A stretch of DNA of 64,000 nucleotides from an uncultured Pseudomonadota bacterium. GTDB taxonomy: Bacteria; Pseudomonadota; Gammaproteobacteria; Burkholderiales; SG8-39. Shown here piece by piece: positions 55,555 through 63,155 of the stretch. How positions within the stretch are numbered: the first letter of the stretch is position 1; each line of letters starts with the position of its first letter. The stretch lies in assembly GCA_903921325.1 (NCBI GenBank), contig CAIXPL010000005.1, forward strand, positions 1-64,000, written 5' to 3'. A program made the translations under genes and the position numbers. The notes under the pieces were generated by a model, which saw nothing but the letters and a program-made list of their open reading frames with translations, did not search any database and had not been told where the DNA came from.

Positions 55555-56735
55555 GCATAAAAATCAGCCACGCGTCCGGACACGTTGGTCAGATGAACCG
55601 TGCGCCGATAACCGTTGAATTCCAGGCACGGTATTTTGATGGGCAGCGCTCGGGGTTCCAGCCGGTGCGGGTGGAGATCTGCGACGGGCAAGTCCTGATC
55701 ACGGGCGAGACGCTGCACTTGCAATTGGATTTGGCCGAACTCACGCCCGATGCGCCGTTGGGTCGATTGCAGCGCACGCTGCGCATGCGCTCGGGCGGCG
55801 AGCTTTGCACTGACGACCATGAAGTGATCGAGCGCCTGTTTCCACACTCCCAGCCGATTGACCGTTTCGCGCAGAAGATTGAACGGCGCTGGGGCTATGC
55901 GCTGGCGGCCCTGGTGCTGCTCGGATTTGCGATCTGGTGGGCGCTGAGTGTAGGTGTGCCGCTTGCCGCCCGGCCGCTCGCGGCGATGGTTCCAGAGGGC
56001 ATGCAGAACTCCCTCGGCGAGCAGACACTGGATGCGATTGACACCATGACCTGTAAGCCAAGCGGGCTCACTCCGCGGCGCACCGATGAGGTCAAGGAGG
56101 TACTCAAACGAACGGTGCATGGATTGCCCGATGAAACCCGGTTTCAACTGGCACTGCGCAACTGTCCGGGCTTGGGTGCCAATGCCTTTGCGCTACCAGG
56201 CGGCATGATTCTGGTCACCGATGATTTGGCGAATCTGGCTCAGAGCGATGAGCAACTGCTGGCAGTGCTCGCCCATGAGGTAGGCCATGTGGTCGCGCGC
56301 CATGGCTTGCGCGGACTGATTCAGACCAGTCTGGGTGCCGTCCTGATGGGCACGGTACTGGGGGATGCGACCGCGATCACCGGACTTGCTTACGCGCTAC
56401 CCACATTCTTATTGCAGAACGGCTATACCCGAGCGATGGAGACAGAGGCCGACACATTTGCATTCGAGCGCATGAAAGCGGTGGGTGTATCAACCGAATA
56501 CTTTGCGCAGATCATGACACTGCTTATGCAGGCACACGAGGCAAAGTCCGCGAAAAGCCCGGCCGCGACGCCTGCGCAGGACGCATCCGAAACGACATCG
56601 ACCGATACAACGGCCTCGCCTCACGACGAAGCGCCGCACTCCGACTCAAACAGTCACTCGGGTAAAGTGATTGATTACTTCTCCAACCATCCGGCCACTG
56701 AAGAACGTATCCGGCGAGCACGCGAATACCACTAG
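55551..56735 (+). CDS. M48 family metallopeptidase
   Basis: A 394-residue zinc peptidase. The metal motif is HEVGH (His242 to His246) in LAVLAHEVGHVVARHG, and the third ligand is the Glu of TRAMETEADTFAFERM. One membrane helix (about 115-137) places the domain across from the N-terminal part, so it is an inner-membrane protein with a periplasmic catalytic domain, in the style of BepA/HtpX relatives. The N-terminal about 110 residues are cytoplasmic and rich in charge. GTG start overlaps the DUF898 stop. Ser/Thr-rich C-terminal linker precedes a last charged helix. Confidence 0.93.
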   Translation: MSIKISHASGHVGQMNRAPITVEFQARYFDGQRSGFQPVRVEICDGQVLITGETLHLQLDLAELTPDAPLGRLQRTLRMRSGGELCTDDHEVIERLFPHSQPIDRFAQKIERRWGYALAALVLLGFAIWWALSVGVPLAARPLAAMVPEGMQNSLGEQTLDAIDTMTCKPSGLTPRRTDEVKEVLKRTVHGLPDETRFQLALRNCPGLGANAFALPGGMILVTDDLANLAQSDEQLLAVLAHEVGHVVARHGLRGLIQTSLGAVLMGTVLGDATAITGLAYALPTFLLQNGYTRAMETEADTFAFERMKAVGVSTEYFAQIMTLLMQAHEAKSAKSPAATPAQDASETTSTDTTASPHDEAPHSDSNSHSGKVIDYFSNHPATEERIRRAREYH

Positions 56736-56837
56736 CAGGACTTGACGTTGAATTGAAGAAACGCGCTAGAGTGTGCCTGCTGCCGCCTGCGCAAGCGATG
56801 CTCCACCACATAATCAGAATCGATCGCCGAGGTCTTC

Positions 56838-57893
56838 ATGGTGTCCTACCGAGAGCAATACTTCCCCAACACCGAGCCTCTGGCCACCGATGAGATGCGC
56901 ATCATCGCGCTTGGCACCGGTCGCCCCTTCGTACGCCCGGCGCAAGCGAACGCCGGCTGGTTGATCGAGCTGGGCAATGGCGACAAATTCATGTTCGACT
57001 TTGGCTTTGGGACTCAAATGCGCTTCGGTGCGCTGGAGATTCCCTACCAATCGATGACCGCCTACTTTGCCACCCACTTGCACACCGATCATGTGGGCGA
57101 CTTTGCGCAGATCTGGATTGGTAGTTGGGCGGGCGGGCGAACGGTACCACTGGAGGTCTATGGGCCCTCTGGTCCCGAGCGCAAGTATGGCTTTGCACAC
57201 TTCGTCGAGAAGCAGCGCGAGTCCTACGCCTGGGACACCGACACGCGGGTCGGGCTGCTACCGGCGATTGGCGCGGAGATCAATGTCCACGAGTTCGACT
57301 ACTCCAAGCCACATGTCATTTATGAAAAAAATGGCGTGACGATCAGCTGCTTTCCAGCCGTCCATATTTATGACGGCCCGGTCAGCCTGCGGCTGGACTG
57401 GAATGGCTTGTCGTTTGTGTATTCCGGCGACACGACCCCAAGCTACTTCATGCCCGAGAATGCCAAGGACGTGGATGTGCTCGTCCATGAGACCTTCAAC
57501 ACGGTCGATCAGCTCATGGAACGTTCGGGCTATGACGAGCGCACGGCCCGCGGCATCGGCACGATGGCGCACTCCGATCCGGCTGAGGCTGGCAAAGTGT
57601 TTGAGCTGTGCTCACCGCGCCTGGCAGTGGCTTTCCACTTTTTCAATGACTTTGACACGGCCCCCGAGATGGAAAGCGCAATCCGCCAGCATTACAAAGG
57701 CGCGCTGGCACTGGCCAAGGATCTGATGGTGATCAATGTCACCCGTGAACGCATTCTCACCCGCATGGCCGTGACCAGTTCGCATGTGTGGCCCAACAAG
57801 GAACACCATGACGCGTTTCGCACCGCGGAGCGCAAGGAGCGCATGAAAATGTCGCGCTGGCTCTCCGATAAGCAGATTTTTCCGAAGTTCTAG
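56838..57893 (+). CDS. MBL-fold metallo-hydrolase
   Basis: A 351-residue metallo-beta-lactamase-fold protein with HLHTDH (His80, His82, Asp84, His85) binding two metals. Further ligands are likely the Asp of VYSGDTTPS and the His of FHFFND. It lacks a signal peptide, so it is cytoplasmic. Similar proteins of this length are annotated as GntH-like or as lactonase/hydrolase; I cannot choose. An RBS-like GAGG lies before the ATG. A receptor gene follows within about 75 bases. Confidence 0.9.
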   Translation: MVSYREQYFPNTEPLATDEMRIIALGTGRPFVRPAQANAGWLIELGNGDKFMFDFGFGTQMRFGALEIPYQSMTAYFATHLHTDHVGDFAQIWIGSWAGGRTVPLEVYGPSGPERKYGFAHFVEKQRESYAWDTDTRVGLLPAIGAEINVHEFDYSKPHVIYEKNGVTISCFPAVHIYDGPVSLRLDWNGLSFVYSGDTTPSYFMPENAKDVDVLVHETFNTVDQLMERSGYDERTARGIGTMAHSDPAEAGKVFELCSPRLAVAFHFFNDFDTAPEMESAIRQHYKGALALAKDLMVINVTRERILTRMAVTSSHVWPNKEHHDAFRTAERKERMKMSRWLSDKQIFPKF

Positions 57894-57956
57894 TTCCGTG
57901 CAAGCGAGCGAACGTCGACGCTGCGAAACGCCCTGCAGACCGCTGAATCCGAGTGC

Positions 57957-58031
57957 TGCGCGATCGATGACTCGAAGTACCGAATCAGCGGATCCGGGCG
58001 TTGCGCGATCGATCATTCGAGGCACCGAATC
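57957..58031 (+). repeat. Two imperfect 30-bp direct repeats, in frame
   Basis: TGCGCGATCGAT plus 18 further bases at 57957-57986 are repeated at 58002-58031 with four differences. The 45-base spacing keeps the frame; the units encode ARSMTRSTES and ARSIIRGTES if translated. They lie at the uncertain N-terminus of the next receptor gene. Confidence 0.7.
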
Positions 58032-59052
58032 GCAGGCACCTCGTGCGCGCATCGAGCGAGGCAACTGGCGCCACGCGCAATGGCTGGCGTGGGCACTATT
58101 CACCTTCGGCGCACTGCTCGCCGCGAGCCGGGTGTCCGCCCAGGACTGGCCCAACCGGCCGATCCATCTGGTGATGCCGTTCGCACCCGGCGGCCTGGTT
58201 GAGAGCGTGCTGGCGGTCGTTCGCGAACCGGTCGAGGCACGGCTGGGTCAGCGGCTCATTCTGGAACACAAGGCGGGTGCCGGGGGGATTGTCGGCATGC
58301 AGTCGGTACTCGCAGCAACCGCCGATGGCTATACGATGGCGGTGGTGCCCTCGAACACCATGGTGATCAATCAGTTTCTCTATCGCGACATGCCGTTTGA
58401 TCCCTTGCGCGATTTTCAACCCGTTACGCTACTGGTCGATGTGCCCCTGGTGCTGTCGATCAGTGCGCGACTGCCAATGCGCCGCCTGGACGAATTTTTG
58501 GCCTACGCACGGAGCCATCCCGGGGCGGTCCATTACGGCTCACCTGGGCCGGGCACGCCGCCCCACCTGGCAGGCGAACTGCTCGCCCGCGCAGCGCATC
58601 TCGATCTGATCCATGTGCCCTACAAAGGCGGGGCGGCGGCCGCCACGGCGCTCATGGCAAATGAGATTCAGTGCATGTTGATAGCCTATGTCTCGCTGGC
58701 CGGGCAGATTCAGGGTTCGGCGGTGCGACCGCTTGCGGTGATCGCCCCGGCGCGGCTGGCAGCGCTGCCTGACACGCCCACCATGGCAGAAGCGGGAGAA
58801 CCGGCGCTGGCCGATGCGCTCCCCAGCAGCTGGTGGGGCATTGTCGCCGCTCGCGGCACGCCTGAGAACGCGATACGTCGTACCGCAGAGGCGTTCGCAC
58901 AGGCCCTTTCAGGTCCGCTCGCGGCGGAGCGATTGCGCGAATCTGGCCTGGTACCCAATGCTTCGAATGCGGCCGCCTTGGCCCGGCGCATGACGCGCGA
59001 GGCCGCTTACTGGCAAGTCAAGATGTCTGAGTTGAACATCAAAGCGGAGTGA
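57967..59052 (+). CDS. Tripartite tricarboxylate transporter receptor (Bug/TctC family)
   Basis: A receptor of up to about 361 residues. The signal helix (HAQWLAWALFTFGALLAASR) ends at VSAQ, then mature sequence begins DWPNRPIHLVMPFAPGGLVESVL. The N-terminal region before the helix is long and repetitive; ATG 57967 is used, but GTG 57898 or no proper start is possible. Motifs are LEHKAGAGGIVGM, ADGYTMAVVPS and HVPYKGGAAAATAL. The first lobe reads PGGLVESV, missing the usual Asp. A DoxX gene follows by 33 bases. Confidence 0.87.
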   Translation: MTRSTESADPGVARSIIRGTESQAPRARIERGNWRHAQWLAWALFTFGALLAASRVSAQDWPNRPIHLVMPFAPGGLVESVLAVVREPVEARLGQRLILEHKAGAGGIVGMQSVLAATADGYTMAVVPSNTMVINQFLYRDMPFDPLRDFQPVTLLVDVPLVLSISARLPMRRLDEFLAYARSHPGAVHYGSPGPGTPPHLAGELLARAAHLDLIHVPYKGGAAAATALMANEIQCMLIAYVSLAGQIQGSAVRPLAVIAPARLAALPDTPTMAEAGEPALADALPSSWWGIVAARGTPENAIRRTAEAFAQALSGPLAAERLRESGLVPNASNAAALARRMTREAAYWQVKMSELNIKAE

Positions 59053-59085
59053 GTTCTTTAAACAACGACCCTGGAGACCAAGACA

Positions 59086-59559
59086 ATGGCTAACGATTCA
59101 AACGCCGTTTCAAGCAATGCCGCTCGCCCCAAGTTATTGATACCTGCTCTGGACGGATTTTACCGGGCAGTCGACCCTTTCGTATGGTTGATCGTGCGAT
59201 TCGCCGTGGGCTTCAATCTGCTGGTGCACGGCTGGGGCAAGGTAGTGAAAGGGCCGGCCGCCTATGTTCCAGGTTTCGTCGAACACGGATTTGACAACGC
59301 CATCGTCTGGGTCTGGGCGGATCTGGGCATCGAGTTCGTCGGCGGCATCGCGCTGATACTGGGTCTGTTCACACGGTTCTTTGCTGCTGCTGCCACGATC
59401 GAAATGGCGATCATCTTCGCCCTGTACTGGCACAACGGGTTTTCCTGGCTCAACCGCGGCTATGAATACGTGCTGATGTGGGGGTTGGTCCTCTTTGCCA
59501 TCGCACTGCGTGGCGGCGGTCAATACTCGGTTGATCGCGTCATCGGCAAGGAACTGTAG
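59086..59559 (+). CDS. DoxX family membrane protein
   Basis: A 157-residue protein with four membrane helices. LIVRFAVGFNLLVHGWGKV in helix 1 and the IEFVGGIALILGLFTRFFAA segment match the DoxX family. Members are linked to redox and detoxification complexes, for example with thiol or quinone partners, but function is unclear. It follows a receptor gene on the same strand and converges with DUF924. Confidence 0.9.
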   Translation: MANDSNAVSSNAARPKLLIPALDGFYRAVDPFVWLIVRFAVGFNLLVHGWGKVVKGPAAYVPGFVEHGFDNAIVWVWADLGIEFVGGIALILGLFTRFFAAAATIEMAIIFALYWHNGFSWLNRGYEYVLMWGLVLFAIALRGGGQYSVDRVIGKEL

Positions 59560-59562
59560 ACA

Positions 59563-60117
59563 TCAGAACGACGAACCGGGCTGTGCCAGAAAGGCAATTT
59601 CCTCGGACGTGGACACGCGTCCGAGGATCTGGTTTCGGTGCGGATAACGCCCGAACCGGTCAACGATGGTCTTGTGCTGCAGCTCGGATCGCAGATTGGA
59701 CTCCAAGCCCGGCACACTGAACAGTGCCAGCGCCTCGGCATGAATGAGCGCCGATTCACTGTGCATATAGGGCAAGTAGAGGAAAGCGCGTTGCTCTACA
59801 GGTAGTAACTGATCAAAGCCTCGCGCTACCGCCACTTGCGCGAGAGTCAATGCCATGCGATCGCAAGCAAAGGCGCCGGCCTCACCGCGATGGATATTGC
59901 GTGAAAACTGATCCAGCACGATCACCTCGGCGAGCGCCCCGCGCGGCTCGTTCCGCCAGACAGCCAATTCGCACTGCGCCGCGGCGGCGTGTACGGCGCC
60001 AAAGCGAGCGGCAATCAACTGATCAAGCACCGGATCAATCTTCCACCACTGGACCGGTTGCAGCTCGTCAAACCAGAAGTGCAAGACGCTGTCAGAGGAT
60101 TCTGGATGTATTGGCAT
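59563..60117 (-). CDS. DUF924 family protein
   Basis: A 184-residue helical cytoplasmic protein of the DUF924 family. SVLHFWFDELQPVQWWKID at the N-terminus and VIVLDQFSRNIHRGEAGAFACD are the two characteristic blocks, followed by YLPYMHSES and DRFGRYPHRN. No biochemical role is established. Its gene ends 3 bases after the convergent DoxX stop. Confidence 0.93.
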   Translation of the reverse strand: MPIHPESSDSVLHFWFDELQPVQWWKIDPVLDQLIAARFGAVHAAAAQCELAVWRNEPRGALAEVIVLDQFSRNIHRGEAGAFACDRMALTLAQVAVARGFDQLLPVEQRAFLYLPYMHSESALIHAEALALFSVPGLESNLRSELQHKTIVDRFGRYPHRNQILGRVSTSEEIAFLAQPGSSF

Positions 60118-60270
60118 GCCCGCGGGATTCCTGAATAACGGCGATGCGAAACGCCTGCGCCGAGTGCGTGTGGGGGTCAGCGCGACCCGTTACCGAACGG
60201 CATTACGGCGAGGTGTTACTGCGATAATGCGCACTGTGCGCGAATTTGACCTCCACTGGCAAGGTGCCCG

Positions 60271-61290
60271 ATGACTGTATACAAAGCAGGTGTTCAATCC
60301 GCCACCCAGGGACAGCGCACAACGAGGAGCTTGCTCGTTGTGCTCGGTATTGCATTGGCTGCACTGGTAATGAGCACCACCGCAAGCGCACAGTACCCAA
60401 CCAAGCCGATTCGTCTTTTTGTGCCGGCCGCCGCCGGTGATGGCACCGACATTGTCGCGCGCCTGCTTGCACATCAACTCACCGAGTCGCTCGGTCAGAC
60501 TCTGGTCGTGGAAAATCGTCCAGGCGCGGGCGGCAGTATCGCTGCAGCGGTAGTCGCGGCGGCCGCACCCGATGGCTACACGCTGATGCTTGCCAACGGC
60601 AGTTCACATGGCGTGACACCCGGCCTGTACCCGCATCTACCCTACGACACACTGGCCGATTTCGCAGCGATCACGTTGATCGCCGTGTCGCCCAATCTAC
60701 TGGTGGTCAATCCGAATACGCCTGCGGTCGATATCGCCAGTTTTCTTGCGTGGGTGCGCGCCAATCCGGGCAAAGTCGACGTGGCATCGGCGGGCAATGG
60801 CAGCCTGTCACATCTGTCGGTCGAAATGCTGCGCAGCCTCGGACACCTCGCCATCGTGAACGTAGGCTACAAGAGCGCAGCGCTGGCATTGAATGATCTT
60901 GCCGCAGGGCAGGTGGCTGCCATGATCATCAATATTCCAAGCACACTGGCCTTGGTAAAGGCAGGAAAGCTGCGTGCCATTGCCACCACCAGCGCGACTC
61001 GAACCTCACTCATGCCCGAGCTGCCAACCCTTGCCGAGGCAGGCCTCACCGGCTATGAAACGCTGGCCTGGTTTGGTCTGGTCGCACCTGCGCGCACGCC
61101 CGTTGCCATCGTACGCAGGCTTCAATCAGAAACCGCCCGCGCGCTGGCGCGGCCTGAATTGCGCGAACAGCTCCACTCCATGGGTGCCGAGCCGGTCGGC
61201 AATTCAGCGGAAGCATTTGCGAATTTCATGAGAAGCGAAATCACCAAATACACCAAGGTGATTCACGAGGCCGGCATCAAGGTCGAGTAG
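60271..61290 (+). CDS. Tripartite tricarboxylate transporter receptor (Bug/TctC family)
   Basis: A 339-residue periplasmic receptor. Signal helix LLVVLGIALAALVMSTTASAQ. Motifs are KPIRLFVPAAAGDGTDIVAR, VENRPGAGGSIAAAVV, APDGYTLMLANG and the second-lobe NVGYKSAALALNDL. The first-lobe loop reads AAGDGTD, replacing the usual PGG, which may change the ligand site. A 16-base tandem duplication spans its stop codon. It converges with another receptor. Confidence 0.92.
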   Translation: MTVYKAGVQSATQGQRTTRSLLVVLGIALAALVMSTTASAQYPTKPIRLFVPAAAGDGTDIVARLLAHQLTESLGQTLVVENRPGAGGSIAAAVVAAAAPDGYTLMLANGSSHGVTPGLYPHLPYDTLADFAAITLIAVSPNLLVVNPNTPAVDIASFLAWVRANPGKVDVASAGNGSLSHLSVEMLRSLGHLAIVNVGYKSAALALNDLAAGQVAAMIINIPSTLALVKAGKLRAIATTSATRTSLMPELPTLAEAGLTGYETLAWFGLVAPARTPVAIVRRLQSETARALARPELREQLHSMGAEPVGNSAEAFANFMRSEITKYTKVIHEAGIKVE

Positions 61291-61305
61291 CATCAAGGTC
61301 GAGTC
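61274..61305 (+). repeat. 16-bp tandem duplication across a stop codon
   Basis: GCATCAAGGTCGAGTA (61274-61289) is followed directly by GCATCAAGGTCGAGTC (61290-61305), 15 of 16 bases identical. The junction contains the TAG stop (61288-61290) of the receptor gene. Probably replication slippage. Confidence 0.9.
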
Positions 61306-61336
61306 AGTGGCGCACACTTGCGCTCACCCCTCGCGA

Positions 61337-62305
61337 TTACTCTTCCTTGATCCCCAAAGAATCGAGCAAGGCCCCCACATCGCGGTAGCCTTGTTCCAGG
61401 CGCTCACCATAGACCGGCCCATCGGCATAGGCCACAGGGCTACTGGTCTTGGTCGCCGCTGCGCGAGCCACAGGCAACTCGACTGCCTTGGCGCACGCCG
61501 CCCGTAACGTTCTGGACACCTCAGCCGGGATGCCTCTGGGTGCGTAAACCCCGAGCGCCACTAGTCCGGGGAAGTCATAACGCTTAAAGCCGAGTTCACG
61601 CAAGGTCGGTGTCTCCGGAAACGCTGCCAGCCGGTCCTGGCTGATGACAACCAGAGGGCGAACCCCACTGCCTGGTACCAGCACCACGGGTGTGCTCGAC
61701 ACGGCCGCGACGCTGCCATTGATCGTCTGCACCACCATATCGCCGGAATTCTTGAACGGGACGTTGGTCAGCTTCACGTCCGCCTCTTGCGCGATACTCT
61801 CCACAATCAAGTGCGGCGAGACCGCAAACCCGAGCGTTGCAAATGTGAGCTTGCCCGGTGCTGCACGGGCAGCATCCAGCCACTGGCCGAGTGATTGGTA
61901 GGCCGAGCCCGGGCCCACTGCAATGACAAATGCCGCGCTATTGGTCTGGCAGATGAATTCAAAACTGCCCAGGGTATAGCCAAGATTCTTGCGCAGATGA
62001 GGTTGTGTGCTGAACTGACCCGGGGGGCCAAAGCCCAGTGTGTAGCCGGTTGGCGCGGCAGCGGCGACAGCAGCGACCGCAATCACCCCCGAGGCGCCTT
62101 CCTTGTTCAGCACCAGTACTGGGCGACCCAGCGTTGTCGAGAGCCCATCGGCCATCGCACGAGCCAGGATATCGGGCTGCGATCCGGCGGAAAACGGCAC
62201 AATCAGATTGAGAGGCTGCGACGGATAAGTGCCCTCGGCGAGCGCCGTGGTCGCTGAACCGCCAAGCGCCGCAGCAACAAGCCAGCTGAAGGCGAACCGC
62301 TTCAC
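61337..62305 (-). CDS. Tripartite tricarboxylate transporter receptor (Bug/TctC family)
   Basis: A 322-residue periplasmic receptor with a typical signal peptide (KRFAFSWLVAAALGGSATTALA). Motifs are QPLNLIVPFSAGSQPDILAR, LNKEGASGVIAVAAV and NVPFKNSGDMVVQTI. The first-lobe loop is SAGSQPD in place of PGGxxD, and the ENRPGA loop reads NKEGAS; both are divergent. Its start overlaps the amidohydrolase stop by four bases (ATGA). Confidence 0.9.
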   Translation of the reverse strand: MKRFAFSWLVAAALGGSATTALAEGTYPSQPLNLIVPFSAGSQPDILARAMADGLSTTLGRPVLVLNKEGASGVIAVAAVAAAAPTGYTLGFGPPGQFSTQPHLRKNLGYTLGSFEFICQTNSAAFVIAVGPGSAYQSLGQWLDAARAAPGKLTFATLGFAVSPHLIVESIAQEADVKLTNVPFKNSGDMVVQTINGSVAAVSSTPVVLVPGSGVRPLVVISQDRLAAFPETPTLRELGFKRYDFPGLVALGVYAPRGIPAEVSRTLRAACAKAVELPVARAAATKTSSPVAYADGPVYGERLEQGYRDVGALLDSLGIKEE

Positions 62306-63153
62306 GCAAGCGACGGATACAAGGTGAGCGCGGTGCCACCAAGGATCTGCGCGCGCTCAGTCTCGCTGCGTGATGCGAGCACCGCGTCGCACTCGGCCTT
62401 GATCGAGGCAAGCGACCCCTCGGAGGCAGGGAAGTTCGACCCCCAGGCAATGCGTGCAGCACCAAACTCACCAATCACCCGATCGAGAAACGATTCGGGG
62501 GTTGCCTTGCCCTTGCGTGCATCGCGTATTGTGTGGGTGGTGTACTTCAGATACAGATTGTCATGCCGGGCCAGAGCAAAAAGGCTGTCGGCGGCGCGAT
62601 AGGGTGGCCCGTCGTCCAGCGTCGGACGGCCAAGGTGATCCAGAATGACTTTGACCTTGGGAAAGCGTGTAAGCAGATTGTCCAGCTGCGGCAAGCCCGG
62701 TGTGCGCATCTGCATGCACACCGGAATCCCCAACGCCTCGCAGCATTCCCATGCCGGAAAACTCTTCGGGTCATCCATCCAGTCAGGCTGATCGGGGCGC
62801 GTATGACCGGCCGCAAAAATGCGCAGCCCTACCAAGCCTCGATTCACCCAATAGCGTATCCGCTGCGGCGCGTCAGCGGCCAGCACATCAACCGAGAACA
62901 CACCGGCAAAGCGCTGCGGATAGCAAGCGACGCTATCGGCGACATAGCTGTTGTCGTGGCCATAGCAGGTCGATGCCTGCACCAGCACCGACTTGCTGAT
63001 GCCCGCTTCGTCGATGGCCGCCACCATGCCTGGCGCCGCAACCGGCCTGGATTGCGACCAGGGCGAGGCTTCACCGCCGATGGGTGCGCGCGGATAGCGC
63101 GCCTCATCGGGCGCAATGACATGGGGATGAATATCGATTACTGGGGTAGTCAT
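62302..63153 (-). CDS. Amidohydrolase family protein (2-pyrone-4,6-dicarboxylate lactonase-like)
   Basis: A 283-residue TIM-barrel amidohydrolase of the Amidohydro_2 group. The N-terminal VIDIHPHV holds the first metal-binding His pair; VILDHLGRP and WGSNFPASEG carry further ligands. It lacks a signal peptide. Relatives hydrolyse lactones such as 2-pyrone-4,6-dicarboxylate, or decarboxylate aromatic acids. ATG 63153 follows the upstream receptor stop by 2 bases with GGAG about 10 bases upstream. It lies between two receptor genes in one operon. Confidence 0.88.
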   Translation of the reverse strand: MTTPVIDIHPHVIAPDEARYPRAPIGGEASPWSQSRPVAAPGMVAAIDEAGISKSVLVQASTCYGHDNSYVADSVACYPQRFAGVFSVDVLAADAPQRIRYWVNRGLVGLRIFAAGHTRPDQPDWMDDPKSFPAWECCEALGIPVCMQMRTPGLPQLDNLLTRFPKVKVILDHLGRPTLDDGPPYRAADSLFALARHDNLYLKYTTHTIRDARKGKATPESFLDRVIGEFGAARIAWGSNFPASEGSLASIKAECDAVLASRSETERAQILGGTALTLYPSLA

Positions 63154-63155
63154 GC

